NCBI GenBank assembly: GCA_910586355.1
Contig: CAJUHJ010000004.1
Coordinates: forward strand, 1 to 64,000
DNA: 64,000 nucleotides
DNA from: an uncultured Lachnospiraceae bacterium
Lineage (GTDB): Bacteria; Bacillota; Clostridia; Lachnospirales; Lachnospiraceae
Direction of reading: 5' to 3'
A program made the translations under genes and the position numbers. Below the pieces are notes generated by a model, which was not told the origin of the DNA, made no database searches, and saw only the letters and a list, made by a program, of their open reading frames with translations. Positions 8,286-16,277 of the stretch are shown here, in pieces. Every line of letters starts with the position of its first letter. The stretch's first letter is position 1.

Positions 8286-9335
8286 TTACTCCAAATATAA
8301 ATGAATCAGCCTCTCAAGCATATCTGAAAACGTAAGTCCAATCCCCCGCATCATATTTGGATAACGGCTGTGAGATGTAAGTCCGGGAATTGTATTAACT
8401 TCATTAAATACAATTTCTCCAGAAGGCGTATAAAACATGTCCACTCTGGCAAATCCAGAACACCCCAGCACACGATATATGGCAATTGCTGTTTTTTGTA
8501 TCCGTTTTTCTGTAACTGCGTCAATTCTTGCCGGCATATGAATCTTAGATGTTTTCAACGTATATTTTTCAGTATAATCAAAAAATCCGTCTGACAATTC
8601 GATTTCGTCTACCCTTCCAACCGTCAGCGTATCGCAGCCAAGCACAGCGCAGCCTACTTCAAACCCCTTTACCGCCTCTTCCACAATAACTTCCGTATCA
8701 TATTCAAACGCCAATTTTATTGCAGAATTCAATTGTTCTGCTTTCGTTATTCTAGAGATTCCAAAAGAAGAACCGGCGCGAACAGGTTTTACAAAAAGCG
8801 GATACCTAAATTCCAAATCAATCTTTTTTAGCGCCTCTTTTTGTCCGCGGCGCCGAAAAGCGATTGATTTTGGAACAGCGATTCCTGTTAAATCGACAAG
8901 TTTATGCGCTCTGTCCTTATCCATACAAAGTGCAGACGAAAGCGTGCCGCATCCCACAACTGGAATTTTTGCCAGTTCAAACATCCCCTGCAATGTACCG
9001 TCCTCGCCATTTTTACCATGCAAAACAGGAAATACCAAATCAATTTCTACAATACTGTACCTATCCTTCCTAAGTTCCAAAAATCCCTTCACCAAACGAT
9101 TTCCAGAAACAACAATGGGACACAAATGTTTCCCATCTTCCAGCCAGCTGCCACGCCCTATATTTTCATAATTTCCTGTGTAACGATACCATTCTCCAGT
9201 CCGCGAAATCCCAATTGGAATCACTTCGTATTTTTCTGTATCCATATGTTCCAAAACGGCTGCCGCAGACTGCAAAGATACTTCATACTCTGTTGAATTT
9301 CCGCCAAATATTACTGCTATTTTCTTTTTCTTCAT
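8286..9335 (-). CDS. vanG: VanG-type D-alanine--D-serine ligase
   Basis: ATP-grasp ligase expected to join D-Ala to D-Ser, giving precursors with low vancomycin affinity. The 349-residue product has the exact length and, as I recall it, very close sequence to VanG: N-terminal KIAVIFGGNSTEYEVSLQSA, FPVLHGKNGEDGTLQG, KPVRAGSSFGI, and the omega loop FFDYTEKY typical of D-Ala-D-Ser ligases. Plain Ddl enzymes end that loop differently. The metal and C-terminal substrate motif FNEVNTIPGLTSHSRYP is present. The start follows AAAGGAG. It lies between vanS (upstream, behind a hairpin) and vanT. Assignment to the VanG group is strong; activity is inferred. Confidence 0.9.
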   Translation of the reverse strand: MKKKKIAVIFGGNSTEYEVSLQSAAAVLEHMDTEKYEVIPIGISRTGEWYRYTGNYENIGRGSWLEDGKHLCPIVVSGNRLVKGFLELRKDRYSIVEIDLVFPVLHGKNGEDGTLQGMFELAKIPVVGCGTLSSALCMDKDRAHKLVDLTGIAVPKSIAFRRRGQKEALKKIDLEFRYPLFVKPVRAGSSFGISRITKAEQLNSAIKLAFEYDTEVIVEEAVKGFEVGCAVLGCDTLTVGRVDEIELSDGFFDYTEKYTLKTSKIHMPARIDAVTEKRIQKTAIAIYRVLGCSGFARVDMFYTPSGEIVFNEVNTIPGLTSHSRYPNMMRGIGLTFSDMLERLIHLYLE

Positions 9336-9355
9336 AAAAAATACTCCTTTGCTGT

Positions 9356-9420
9356 AAAAAAATAAAACGACACTCTTATTTTTGATACATCCATTTTATC
9401 AAAAATAAAAATGCCGTTTT
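9356..9420 (-). terminator. 24-bp hairpin with T-run between vanS and vanG
   Basis: On the minus strand two 24-base arms (9420-9397 and 9387-9364) pair with only G-U and minor mismatches around a 9-base loop. They are followed by TTTT, one A and seven T. The vanG ribosome-binding site begins about 6 bases after the T-run. It is shaped like a strong terminator for vanRS, yet leaves no room for a promoter between it and vanG. It may therefore act as an attenuator in a vanG leader. Confidence 0.7.
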
Positions 9421-9458
9421 ATCGTTTTATCTAAAGATATTCAATTATTTTCCTGTCG

Positions 9459-9478
9459 AAATTCTTATAAATTCCTTA
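9459..9478 (-). promoter_or_regulatory. Tandem 10-bp repeat, candidate VanR site
   Basis: Minus strand TAAGGAATTT followed directly by ATAAGAATTT. A 10-bp direct repeat of this kind is the usual site shape for OmpR-family regulators such as VanR. It overlaps the vanS stop and lies upstream of the hairpin, where a vanG promoter would be expected. No confident -35/-10 pair was found. Suggestive only. Confidence 0.3.
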
Positions 9479-10579
9479 ACCCGCCGGAATTGTAATCATA
9501 AATTCAATTTGTTCATTTTCACTTTTTGCCGTTATCGTCCCTTTGTGAAGCTCTACGATTTCTTTTGAAACAGCAAGGCCCAGTCCGGCGCCGCCGCTTT
9601 TTGAACTGCGTGACGTATCCAAACGGTAAAACTGCTCAAAAATACGTTCAAGTTTTTCTTTTGGTATTGTATCTCCATGGTTTCGAAAACAAATATTCAC
9701 ATCTTTCTCATTCTGACGCACCATAATTTCAATTTGGCTGTTATCAAAACTATAAAAATACGCATTTCGTAACAGATTATCAAATACACGCTGCATACGA
9801 TTCACATCACATTTTATGATAAGATTTGGCGAAACAGTAAGGCTGCACGTCAGATTTTTTTCTGACAATACCGGCTGAAATTCAAACACAAGCTGTTCTA
9901 ACATACGGGTAAGATTGACTTTGCTGTATTGGAGTGCAATATTAGACAGATTATACCTCGTAATCTCAAAAAACTCATTTATTAAGTCTTCCAGACGCTC
10001 GGATTTTTGTAATGCAATCGACAAATACTTCATTCGAAGTTCTTCCGAAATCTGCCGTTCATCATGCAGTAAAGTCAAATATCCTATTACAGAAGTAAGC
10101 GGCGTTTTTAAATCATGCGCCAAATATACAATCAAATCGTTCTTCCGCTGCTCTGCCTCTTTTGCAAGTTTTGCATTGAGAATCACTGTTTCACGAATAT
10201 TGTTTAACCTGTCCTGTACATTTTTCATCTCATCCGGCAGAATAATCTGTTTATCATTTGGATGCGCAAGTGTTTCAGAAGCAGAAATCACTTCATCTAA
10301 ATACCACAACGGACGCCCCATAAAACGATATGTAATAAACGCCCAGCCCAAAACAAGAGGAATTCCCATAAAAATTAATATATATTCTTTGACAAAATGC
10401 AGAATTTGATAAATAGGATTTTCCGGCTGCCAGATTACACTTGTAGAAATCGAGTACGCCATAAACAGAAAGAAAAAGAACATTCCGATAAAACCCAAAA
10501 GCGTAAACATATATTGAAGCGCTATACGCCGGATCAGACGATTCTTATAATTGCCTCTCAATTTTGATTCCTTATTCAA
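9476..10579 (-). CDS. vanS: VanS-like sensor histidine kinase
   Basis: Membrane sensor kinase, 367 residues. Two N-terminal membrane helices lie near residues 22-45 and 66-86, with a short external segment between. A linker is followed by the H-box YLAHDLKTPLTSVIGYL with His155. The N-box is DNLLRNAYFYS and the G-box GAGLGLAVSKEIV. The short sensor loop and layout match VanS of vanG-type clusters, where the protein responds to glycopeptide or wall stress. It overlaps vanR by 8 bp, so the pair is translated together. The ligand cannot be told from sequence. Confidence 0.85.
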   Translation of the reverse strand: MNKESKLRGNYKNRLIRRIALQYMFTLLGFIGMFFFFLFMAYSISTSVIWQPENPIYQILHFVKEYILIFMGIPLVLGWAFITYRFMGRPLWYLDEVISASETLAHPNDKQIILPDEMKNVQDRLNNIRETVILNAKLAKEAEQRKNDLIVYLAHDLKTPLTSVIGYLTLLHDERQISEELRMKYLSIALQKSERLEDLINEFFEITRYNLSNIALQYSKVNLTRMLEQLVFEFQPVLSEKNLTCSLTVSPNLIIKCDVNRMQRVFDNLLRNAYFYSFDNSQIEIMVRQNEKDVNICFRNHGDTIPKEKLERIFEQFYRLDTSRSSKSGGAGLGLAVSKEIVELHKGTITAKSENEQIEFMITIPAG

Positions 10580-11276
10580 TGGTATAACCCACTCCCCACA
10601 CAGTCTTAATAAACTTTGGATTTCTGGCAGGTTCTTTGAGCTTTTCTCTTATCCTGCCGATATGCGCCATAACCGTATTATTATTTTCAAGAAATTTTTC
10701 ACCCCAGACTTGTTCAAACAATTCCTCAGAAGAAATAACTTTTCCCTTGTGTTCGCACAAATACCAAAGAATCGAAAATTCAATCGGAGTCAACAAAATT
10801 TCCTTCCCATAGAGCGTACATTTATGTGTTTCCCTGTTGATAATAAGCCCTTTCATATCATATTCTGCATTTGATTCGGGTTTTTCTGAAAAACCGGCAG
10901 CGTTGTTATAGCGTACATAACGGCGAAGCTGCGTCTTAACTCTGGCTGTTACCTCTAATGGATTAAACGGCTTTGTAATATAGTCGTCAGCCCCAATCGT
11001 AAGTCCCATAATTTTATCACAGTCCTCAATTTTAGCCGTCAGCATAATCACTGGGAAAAAATATTTCTCCCGAATTTTCCTACAAATTTGAAATCCATCC
11101 ATATCCGGAAGCATGACATCTAAAACTGCCAGGTCTAAATCAATTTCGTCGATATATTTTAATGCTTCCCTGCCATTATTACATTTCCACACAGTATATC
11201 CTTCACTTGTTAAATATACTTCTATTAAATCTGCAATTTCTTTTTCATCATCAACGACAAGTATTTTCTCGTTCAT
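10572..11276 (-). CDS. vanR: VanR-like response regulator
   Basis: OmpR-family transcription activator, 234 residues. The receiver domain has the acidic pocket DDE (9-11), phospho-acceptor Asp53 in LDVMLPDMDG, and the conserved Lys in TKPF. The C-terminal winged helix has LTPIEFSILWYLCEHKGKVIS and ends KTVWGVGYTIE. It resembles VanR of vanG-type clusters and overlaps vanS. It begins 50 bp after prfA with no terminator or clear promoter between them, so it may be read from the prfA operon. The best ribosome-binding site (AAGGAG) is 17 bases from the ATG, longer than usual. Confidence 0.85.
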   Translation of the reverse strand: MNEKILVVDDEKEIADLIEVYLTSEGYTVWKCNNGREALKYIDEIDLDLAVLDVMLPDMDGFQICRKIREKYFFPVIMLTAKIEDCDKIMGLTIGADDYITKPFNPLEVTARVKTQLRRYVRYNNAAGFSEKPESNAEYDMKGLIINRETHKCTLYGKEILLTPIEFSILWYLCEHKGKVISSEELFEQVWGEKFLENNNTVMAHIGRIREKLKEPARNPKFIKTVWGVGYTIE

Positions 11277-11326
11277 AACATTTTACCGTCTTACTCCTTG
11301 GCTATATTCCTTTTTAGCATCATAAT

Positions 11327-12400
11327 CTACTGCTCATTCATATTTGCCAGCTTCGCCGCCTGATCCGCCGCAACGCAGGCGTCTATAATTTCCTGAATAT
11401 CTCCGTCCATCACTTTATCCAACTTATAAAGTGTAAGCCCGATTCTATGATCCGTCACCCTTCCCTGCGGAAAATTGTACGTACGAATTTTTTCTGAACG
11501 GTCTCCTGTACCAATCTGGCTTCTTCTGGCTTCTGCTTCTGCGTCATGCGCTTTTTGACATTCTATATCATAAAGTTTCGCCCGCAGCAGCGCAAATGCT
11601 TTTGCCTTATTCTGGAGCTGCGATTTTTCTGTCTGGCTGTAAACTACGATTCCAGTCGGATAATGGGTCAGCCGCACGGCAGAATCCGTCGTATTGACAC
11701 ACTGTCCGCCGTTTCCAGACGCCCTCATTACATCAATACGAATATCTTTTTCATCAATTTCTACTTCTACTTCTTCCGCTTCCGGCATAACTGCCACGCT
11801 GATTGTAGAAGTATGGATACGCCCGCCGGATTCTGTTTCCGGCACACGCTGCACACGATGAACGCCGGATTCATACTTCATAACAGAATACGCCCCCTGG
11901 CCCGTCACCATAAAACTGATATTTTTCATACCTCCAATACCAATTTCTTCACATTCCAGCAATTCTACCTTCCAGCGTTTTCCCTCGGTATAATGCACGT
12001 ACATACGATAAATCTCCGCCGCAAACAAAGCAGCCTCGTCTCCGCCGGCTCCGGCACGAATTTCTACAATTACATTTTTATCATCGTTCGGGTCTTTGGG
12101 CAGAAGGAGTATTTTTAATTTTTCTTCCAATTTTTCTACTTTTTCTTTTGATTCATTTAACTCCTCTTTTGCCAGCTCGCGCATTTCCTCGTCGCTTTCT
12201 TCTTCCAAAAGCATTAAAGATTCCTCAATATTTTGTTTATTTTGTTTATACTCCTTGTAAGTCTCAACAATTGGAGTCAAATCGCTCTGCTCTTTCATCA
12301 GCTTTCGAAAACGTTCTGCATCCGAAGCCACATCCGGCTCGCTTAACTGATTCAATATTTCTTCCAAACGCAATACAAGGTCCTCTAATTTATCAAACAT
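11327..12400 (-). CDS. prfA: Peptide chain release factor 1
   Basis: Class I release factor reading UAA and UAG. The 357-residue product has the universally conserved GGQ motif in RASGNGGQCVNTTDSAVRLTH, which triggers peptide release at the peptidyl-transferase centre. The C-terminal RF-1 signature with TDHRIGLTLYKLD is also present. A long acidic helical N-terminal domain precedes these. The start overlaps the end of prmC, whose product methylates the glutamine of GGQ, so modifier and substrate are coupled. Length and layout are normal. Confidence 0.97.
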   Translation of the reverse strand: MFDKLEDLVLRLEEILNQLSEPDVASDAERFRKLMKEQSDLTPIVETYKEYKQNKQNIEESLMLLEEESDEEMRELAKEELNESKEKVEKLEEKLKILLLPKDPNDDKNVIVEIRAGAGGDEAALFAAEIYRMYVHYTEGKRWKVELLECEEIGIGGMKNISFMVTGQGAYSVMKYESGVHRVQRVPETESGGRIHTSTISVAVMPEAEEVEVEIDEKDIRIDVMRASGNGGQCVNTTDSAVRLTHYPTGIVVYSQTEKSQLQNKAKAFALLRAKLYDIECQKAHDAEAEARRSQIGTGDRSEKIRTYNFPQGRVTDHRIGLTLYKLDKVMDGDIQEIIDACVAADQAAKLANMNEQ

Positions 12401-13229
12401 AATTTCTCCTCTTTCCTATCACAACCCGATTCAGCCCAGCTAAATCCTGTAAAACTTTAATATCCTGATAACCGTTTATCTGCATCAAATCAGCCACTTT
12501 TTCTCCCTGGTCATATCCAATTTCAAACAAAAGGCAGCCAAACGGTTTTAAATAGTTTAACCCTTCTTCTATAATTTTTTTGTAAAACCATAAACCATCA
12601 TCTTTTCCGTTCAACGCTTCAAAAGGCTCATAATCCTTCACTTCCTGCATAAGCCCTTTGATTTCTTTTTCCGGAATATACGGCGGATTTGAAACAATCA
12701 CATCAAACCTGCCTTCTATCTTTTCAAATAAATCACTCTCTATAAACCGCACCGAAACGTCGTGTAACTTTCTATTTTCTTCTGCCGTAAGCAATGCCAG
12801 ACGGGATATATCCGATGCAACGGCCCGAATGGGTATCTGTTTTGCAATACTTATTATGATACAGCCCGATCCAGTGCATAAATCTAACACATCCATACCT
12901 GGGTTGATTATTTTCAAAGCCTCTAAAACCAAAATTTCCGTATCTTGTCTTGGAATCAATACATGGGGACTCACCATAAAACGAAATCCCATAAACTCCT
13001 GTTCTCCAGTAATATACTGCAAAGGAATATGCGCCATGCGCTTTAGCAGCAGCGCTTCGTACTTCTCCTGCTGTTTTTCCGTAAGTTCGTCATTCATATG
13101 AAGATAATAATAATTCCGGTCTATCCCGCATACCTTTTCTAAAAGCAGCCAGGCATCGCATTTTGCATCCGAAATGCCTTTTAAAGCAAGCGTCTCTTCT
13201 CCATAACGGAGCGCCTCTAAAAACGTCAT
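12393..13229 (-). CDS. prmC: Release factor glutamine methyltransferase PrmC
   Basis: SAM-dependent methyltransferase that modifies the GGQ glutamine of RF1 and RF2. The 278-residue product has an N-terminal helical domain, the SAM loop LDLCTGSGCI, and the catalytic NPPY motif in VIVSNPPYIPEKE that binds the target glutamine. It overlaps prfA by 8 bp downstream and the DUF1385 gene by 4 bp (ATGA) upstream. This is the classic prmC-prfA pairing. Confidence 0.95.
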   Translation of the reverse strand: MTFLEALRYGEETLALKGISDAKCDAWLLLEKVCGIDRNYYYLHMNDELTEKQQEKYEALLLKRMAHIPLQYITGEQEFMGFRFMVSPHVLIPRQDTEILVLEALKIINPGMDVLDLCTGSGCIIISIAKQIPIRAVASDISRLALLTAEENRKLHDVSVRFIESDLFEKIEGRFDVIVSNPPYIPEKEIKGLMQEVKDYEPFEALNGKDDGLWFYKKIIEEGLNYLKPFGCLLFEIGYDQGEKVADLMQINGYQDIKVLQDLAGLNRVVIGKRRNYV

Positions 13230-14140
13230 GCTTCTCCCCTCTTTCCGCCGTCATCTCCCCGGACAAACGCTTTCCAGTCAAATACAGCTTCCACAGAGGC
13301 AATCGCAACCTCAATCATATCATCCGTTGGTTCTCTTGTCGTAATACGCTGGAGCAAAAGCCCCGGCGCACTGATTACATGAACGAAAACATGGTCGCTT
13401 CTTCCGGCAAACCGTATCAGCTCATAAGAAACTCCGGCAATCGCCGGAATCAAAATCAGGCGAAGCACAAGCCGCAGCACGCCCGAATCCACACGAATCA
13501 ACATAAAAAACAAAATACTGACAAACATCACAATAAAAAGAAAACTCGTTCCACATCGTTTATGGAGCCTGGAACTGCTTCGCACATTCTCTACTGTCAA
13601 GTCCATCCCATGTTCCAGACAGTTAATACATTTATGTTCTGCCCCATGATACATATAAACTCTCTTAATATCCGGCATCCATGAAATTCCGGCCACATAC
13701 CCAACAAAAATCAGCAGCCGAAACACCCCTTCTAAAAGTGCGCAAACCCATTCAGATGTGATAAGACGGCGAAAAAAAAGTGAAATCCCATAAGGAAGCA
13801 TCATAAAAACTGCAATTGCAAACACAATCGAAACTGCCACAACAATTCCCATCACAAACTCTTCTTTTTTCTCATTCCTGTTCTTCTCCTCCTCTTCTTC
13901 AAAAAAAGAAGCCGAAAAAGAAAGCGTTTGAAATCCCAGTGACAGCGATTCTACAAATCCCAGAACACCCCTTAAAATTGGAAGATTTCTTATTTTTTTA
14001 TTTTTCACCAATCCCGGATATTCATGTGTTTCTACAATAATCTCCTGATCTGGCTTTCGGACTGCAACTGCATAGTTTGCGTCATTCTTCATCATAACGC
14101 CTTCCATAACTGCCTGTCCGCCAATTCCTGAATACTTCAT
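13226..14140 (-). CDS. DUF1385 (YqhQ-like) membrane protein
   Basis: A 304-residue membrane protein of the DUF1385 family, conserved next to prmC-prfA in many Firmicutes. The N-terminus GIGGQAVMEGVMMKN is the family hallmark. At least four hydrophobic segments follow, near 98-120, 135-155, 195-215 and 222-240, along with the motif YMYHGAEHKCINCLEHG, which could bind metal through His and Cys. The biochemical role is not known. It overlaps prmC by 4 bp and follows rpmE with a terminator between. Confidence 0.85.
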   Translation of the reverse strand: MKYSGIGGQAVMEGVMMKNDANYAVAVRKPDQEIIVETHEYPGLVKNKKIRNLPILRGVLGFVESLSLGFQTLSFSASFFEEEEEKNRNEKKEEFVMGIVVAVSIVFAIAVFMMLPYGISLFFRRLITSEWVCALLEGVFRLLIFVGYVAGISWMPDIKRVYMYHGAEHKCINCLEHGMDLTVENVRSSSRLHKRCGTSFLFIVMFVSILFFMLIRVDSGVLRLVLRLILIPAIAGVSYELIRFAGRSDHVFVHVISAPGLLLQRITTREPTDDMIEVAIASVEAVFDWKAFVRGDDGGKRGEA

Positions 14141-14165
14141 CCTATTCCTCTATTTCCTATATAGT

Positions 14166-14198
14166 AAAAAGGCTGAGATTATAATTAACCTCAACCTT
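14166..14198 (-). terminator. Terminator after rpmE
   Basis: On the minus strand AAGGTTGAG and CTCAGCCTT pair (one G-U) and are followed by TTTTT. It lies 16 bp behind the rpmE stop. It is short, so some readthrough into the DUF1385-prmC-prfA genes is likely, as these lack an obvious promoter of their own. Confidence 0.7.
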
Positions 14199-14213
14199 AT
14201 CATGTACTGCATA

Positions 14214-14429
14214 TTATTGCTGATTCATGCCATATTTCCGATTGAACTTATCAATACGTCCACGCGCCTGTGCAGTCTTCTGCTGGCCTGTGTAGAATGG
14301 ATGGCATTTGGAACAGATTTCAACGTGAATATCCTGTTTTGTCGAACCTGTCACGAATGTATTGCCACAGTTACATGTCACAGTTGCCTCATGGTAATCT
14401 GGATGGATTCCTTCTCTCATGTTATTCAC
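14214..14429 (-). CDS. rpmE: 50S ribosomal protein bL31
   Basis: Large-subunit ribosomal protein, 71 residues. The Cys pairs in VTCNCGN and ICSKCHPFYTG make this the zinc-binding form of L31 rather than the zinc-free paralogue made under zinc limitation. It begins MREGIHPDYHEA, the normal start, and has the conserved HPFYTGQ and RIDKFNRKYG motifs. It sits between rho and the release-factor genes, a conserved order in Clostridia and Bacilli. It has its own promoter, as expected for a ribosomal gene. Confidence 0.97.
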   Translation of the reverse strand: MNNMREGIHPDYHEATVTCNCGNTFVTGSTKQDIHVEICSKCHPFYTGQQKTAQARGRIDKFNRKYGMNQQ

Positions 14430-14531
14430 CTCGCATTTTATTTATACAGAAAAATCACTGTTTGCAATTTTCCTGCACACTATTGCATAAAAATAAAATT
14501 GTTTATGTTCTTCTCAATAAACAGCTTTTAC

Positions 14532-14560
14532 AGTATAACATACCAAATTAGATTATGCAA
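14532..14560 (-). promoter_or_regulatory. rpmE promoter
   Basis: TTGCAT (14560-14555), 17-bp spacer, TATACT (14537-14532) with an upstream TG (extended -10) on the minus strand, in the gap after rho. The leader to the ATG is about 95 bases and A/T-rich. Confidence 0.6.
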
Positions 14561-14566
14561 GCAAAT

Positions 14567-15925
14567 TTAATAAAATCTCGTTTTTTTCAACATTTGAATA
14601 TATTCTTTATTATTTCTGGTACGCGCAAACATATTTAACATAGATTCCACTGCCTCGTCAGACTTTGAACTGTGAAATGCTTTCCTCATAATATCTACCG
14701 CCTCCTGCTCTTCGGAGTCTAATAACAAATCTTCTCTTCTGGTACTTGATTTTATAATCTCAATTGCCGGAAAAATACGTTTTTCTGAAAGTTTGCGGTC
14801 TAACACGAGTTCCATATTTCCAGTTCCTTTAAATTCTTCAAAAATAACATCATCCATTTTACTTCCAGTATCTACCAGCGCAGATGCAAGAATCGTCAGA
14901 CTGCCTCCTTCACGCATATTTCTTGCTGCCCCGAAAAACCGTTTCGGCATATGAAGCGCCGCCGGATCAAGCCCGCCGGATAACGTCCTGCCGCTTGGCG
15001 GAACCGTCAGGTTGTACGCCCTTGCCAATCGGGTAACGCTGTCCAAAAGAATCATAACATCTTTATGATGTTCTACTAAACGCTTTGCACGCTCAATTAC
15101 CATTTCTGATACACGTTTATGATGTTCCGGAAGTTCATCAAATGTAGAATAAATAACCTCAACATTTTTTCCTACAATCGCTTCTTTAATATCCGTTACT
15201 TCTTCCGGTCGTTCATCAATTAAGAGAATCAAAAGATACATTTCTGGATTCCCTTCGGTCACTGCTTTTGCAATCTGTTTTAAAAGCGTCGTCTTACCTG
15301 CTTTTGGCGGTGAAACAATCATTCCGCGCTGCCCTTTTCCAATTGGCGATACCAAATCTACAATCCGCATAGCCGCAGACGCCCCCGGCTGTTCCAGCCG
15401 GATTCTCTGATTCGGAAATACAGGCGTTAAATCCTCAAAATTTTTGCGTCTTTGTGCATGGCTGGGATGAAACCCATTGATCGAATTTACATACAATAAT
15501 GCACTGAACTTCTCCTGCTGCGTTTTAATCCGTGTATTCCCGCTGACAATGTCCCCCGTCTTCAAATTAAATTTACGGATTTGGGAAGGAGATACATATA
15601 CATCCTTTTCTCCTGGAAGATAATTTTCACAGCGGATAAAGCCATACCCATCCGGCATTACCTCTAAAATTCCATTCGCTGTAATCCCGCTGTCCAATTC
15701 ATCCCTTGCTGTCGGCGCGCTTTCCTGTGCCGGCGCTTTTTCCTCTGTCTGCGCGCCGTTTTCTTCTTCATTTACTTCCGGCGTATTTATCGTTTCTTTT
15801 TCGTCTTCTGCAAGCATAAGCTCTATAAGCTCATGTTTCTTTAAACCGGATAAATGCTTCAATCCTCTTGCTTTTGCCAAATCCTTTAATACTGTTACTG
15901 ACAGACTTTCATATTTTTCTCTCAT
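14567..15925 (-). CDS. rho: Transcription termination factor Rho
   Basis: Hexameric RNA helicase that ends transcription at unstructured RNA. The 452-residue product has an N-terminal Rho-N helical domain (residues 1-40), then an acidic linker rich in Glu and Ala (about 42-80). A cold-shock-like RNA-binding domain follows, with GFIRCENYLPGEKDVYVS. The ATPase core has Walker A SPPKAGKTTLL, the Q-loop region and the LDSVTRLARAYN motif. The acidic insert is a common Clostridial extension. It is followed by rpmE with its own promoter. Confidence 0.97.
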   Translation of the reverse strand: MREKYESLSVTVLKDLAKARGLKHLSGLKKHELIELMLAEDEKETINTPEVNEEENGAQTEEKAPAQESAPTARDELDSGITANGILEVMPDGYGFIRCENYLPGEKDVYVSPSQIRKFNLKTGDIVSGNTRIKTQQEKFSALLYVNSINGFHPSHAQRRKNFEDLTPVFPNQRIRLEQPGASAAMRIVDLVSPIGKGQRGMIVSPPKAGKTTLLKQIAKAVTEGNPEMYLLILLIDERPEEVTDIKEAIVGKNVEVIYSTFDELPEHHKRVSEMVIERAKRLVEHHKDVMILLDSVTRLARAYNLTVPPSGRTLSGGLDPAALHMPKRFFGAARNMREGGSLTILASALVDTGSKMDDVIFEEFKGTGNMELVLDRKLSEKRIFPAIEIIKSSTRREDLLLDSEEQEAVDIMRKAFHSSKSDEAVESMLNMFARTRNNKEYIQMLKKTRFY

Positions 15926-16277
15926 TCTCTGCTTCTCCTATACACACTTCTCATCATTATATTTTAAATTGGGATTCTATGGAATTTAATCTGATATGAC
16001 AAATGAAAGAGTTACCGCCACTTCGTGACAAGTAACCTGCAAAAATCTATTGAAAACGGCAAACGGTAATCAGATTTTTGCACATCCGAATCAAGTTCCT
16101 GCAGTCCGCATAAAAAAAGCAGCACTGCATGAATAGCAATATTATACATCATATAAAAGAAAATAAAAAGTCCTTTTTCAAGGAATACATGCTTTTATTT
16201 CTTGATTTGTTCTTTTTGAAATGCTATTATAAGTACTGTTCACATTATGCTTATATTGAAAAAAGGAGCGAATCACC
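15926..16277. other. Divergent intergenic region rho / malic enzyme, with hairpins
   Basis: This 352-bp gap separates rho (minus) from malic enzyme (plus) and holds no gene I can support. A TATAAT on the minus strand about 35 bp before rho has a poor -35. Two inverted repeats stand out. At 16011-16036, GTTAC and GTAAC enclose CAC-TTC-GTG. At 16039-16081, GCAAAAATCT and AGATTTTTGC (10-bp perfect arms) enclose 23 bases. Neither has a T-run. They could be part of a long rho leader or an operator. The plus-strand promoter for malic enzyme occupies the right end. Confidence 0.5.
16202..16230 (+). promoter_or_regulatory. Malic enzyme promoter
   Basis: TTGATT (16202-16207), 17-bp spacer, TATTAT (16225-16230) with an upstream TG, 48 bp before the ATG. 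A good AAAAAGGAGCG ribosome-binding site follows. Confidence 0.65.

Noticed and set aside
372..9296. Many plus-strand open frames of 60-160 codons across the minus-strand genes
   Set aside because: They mirror the codons of recognised genes on the other strand, lack ribosome-binding sites and have unnatural composition.
11700..11720. GGQ motif of RF1 followed by Cys instead of the common His
   Set aside because: The GGQ itself is intact and the following residue varies among Clostridia, so no functional change is implied.
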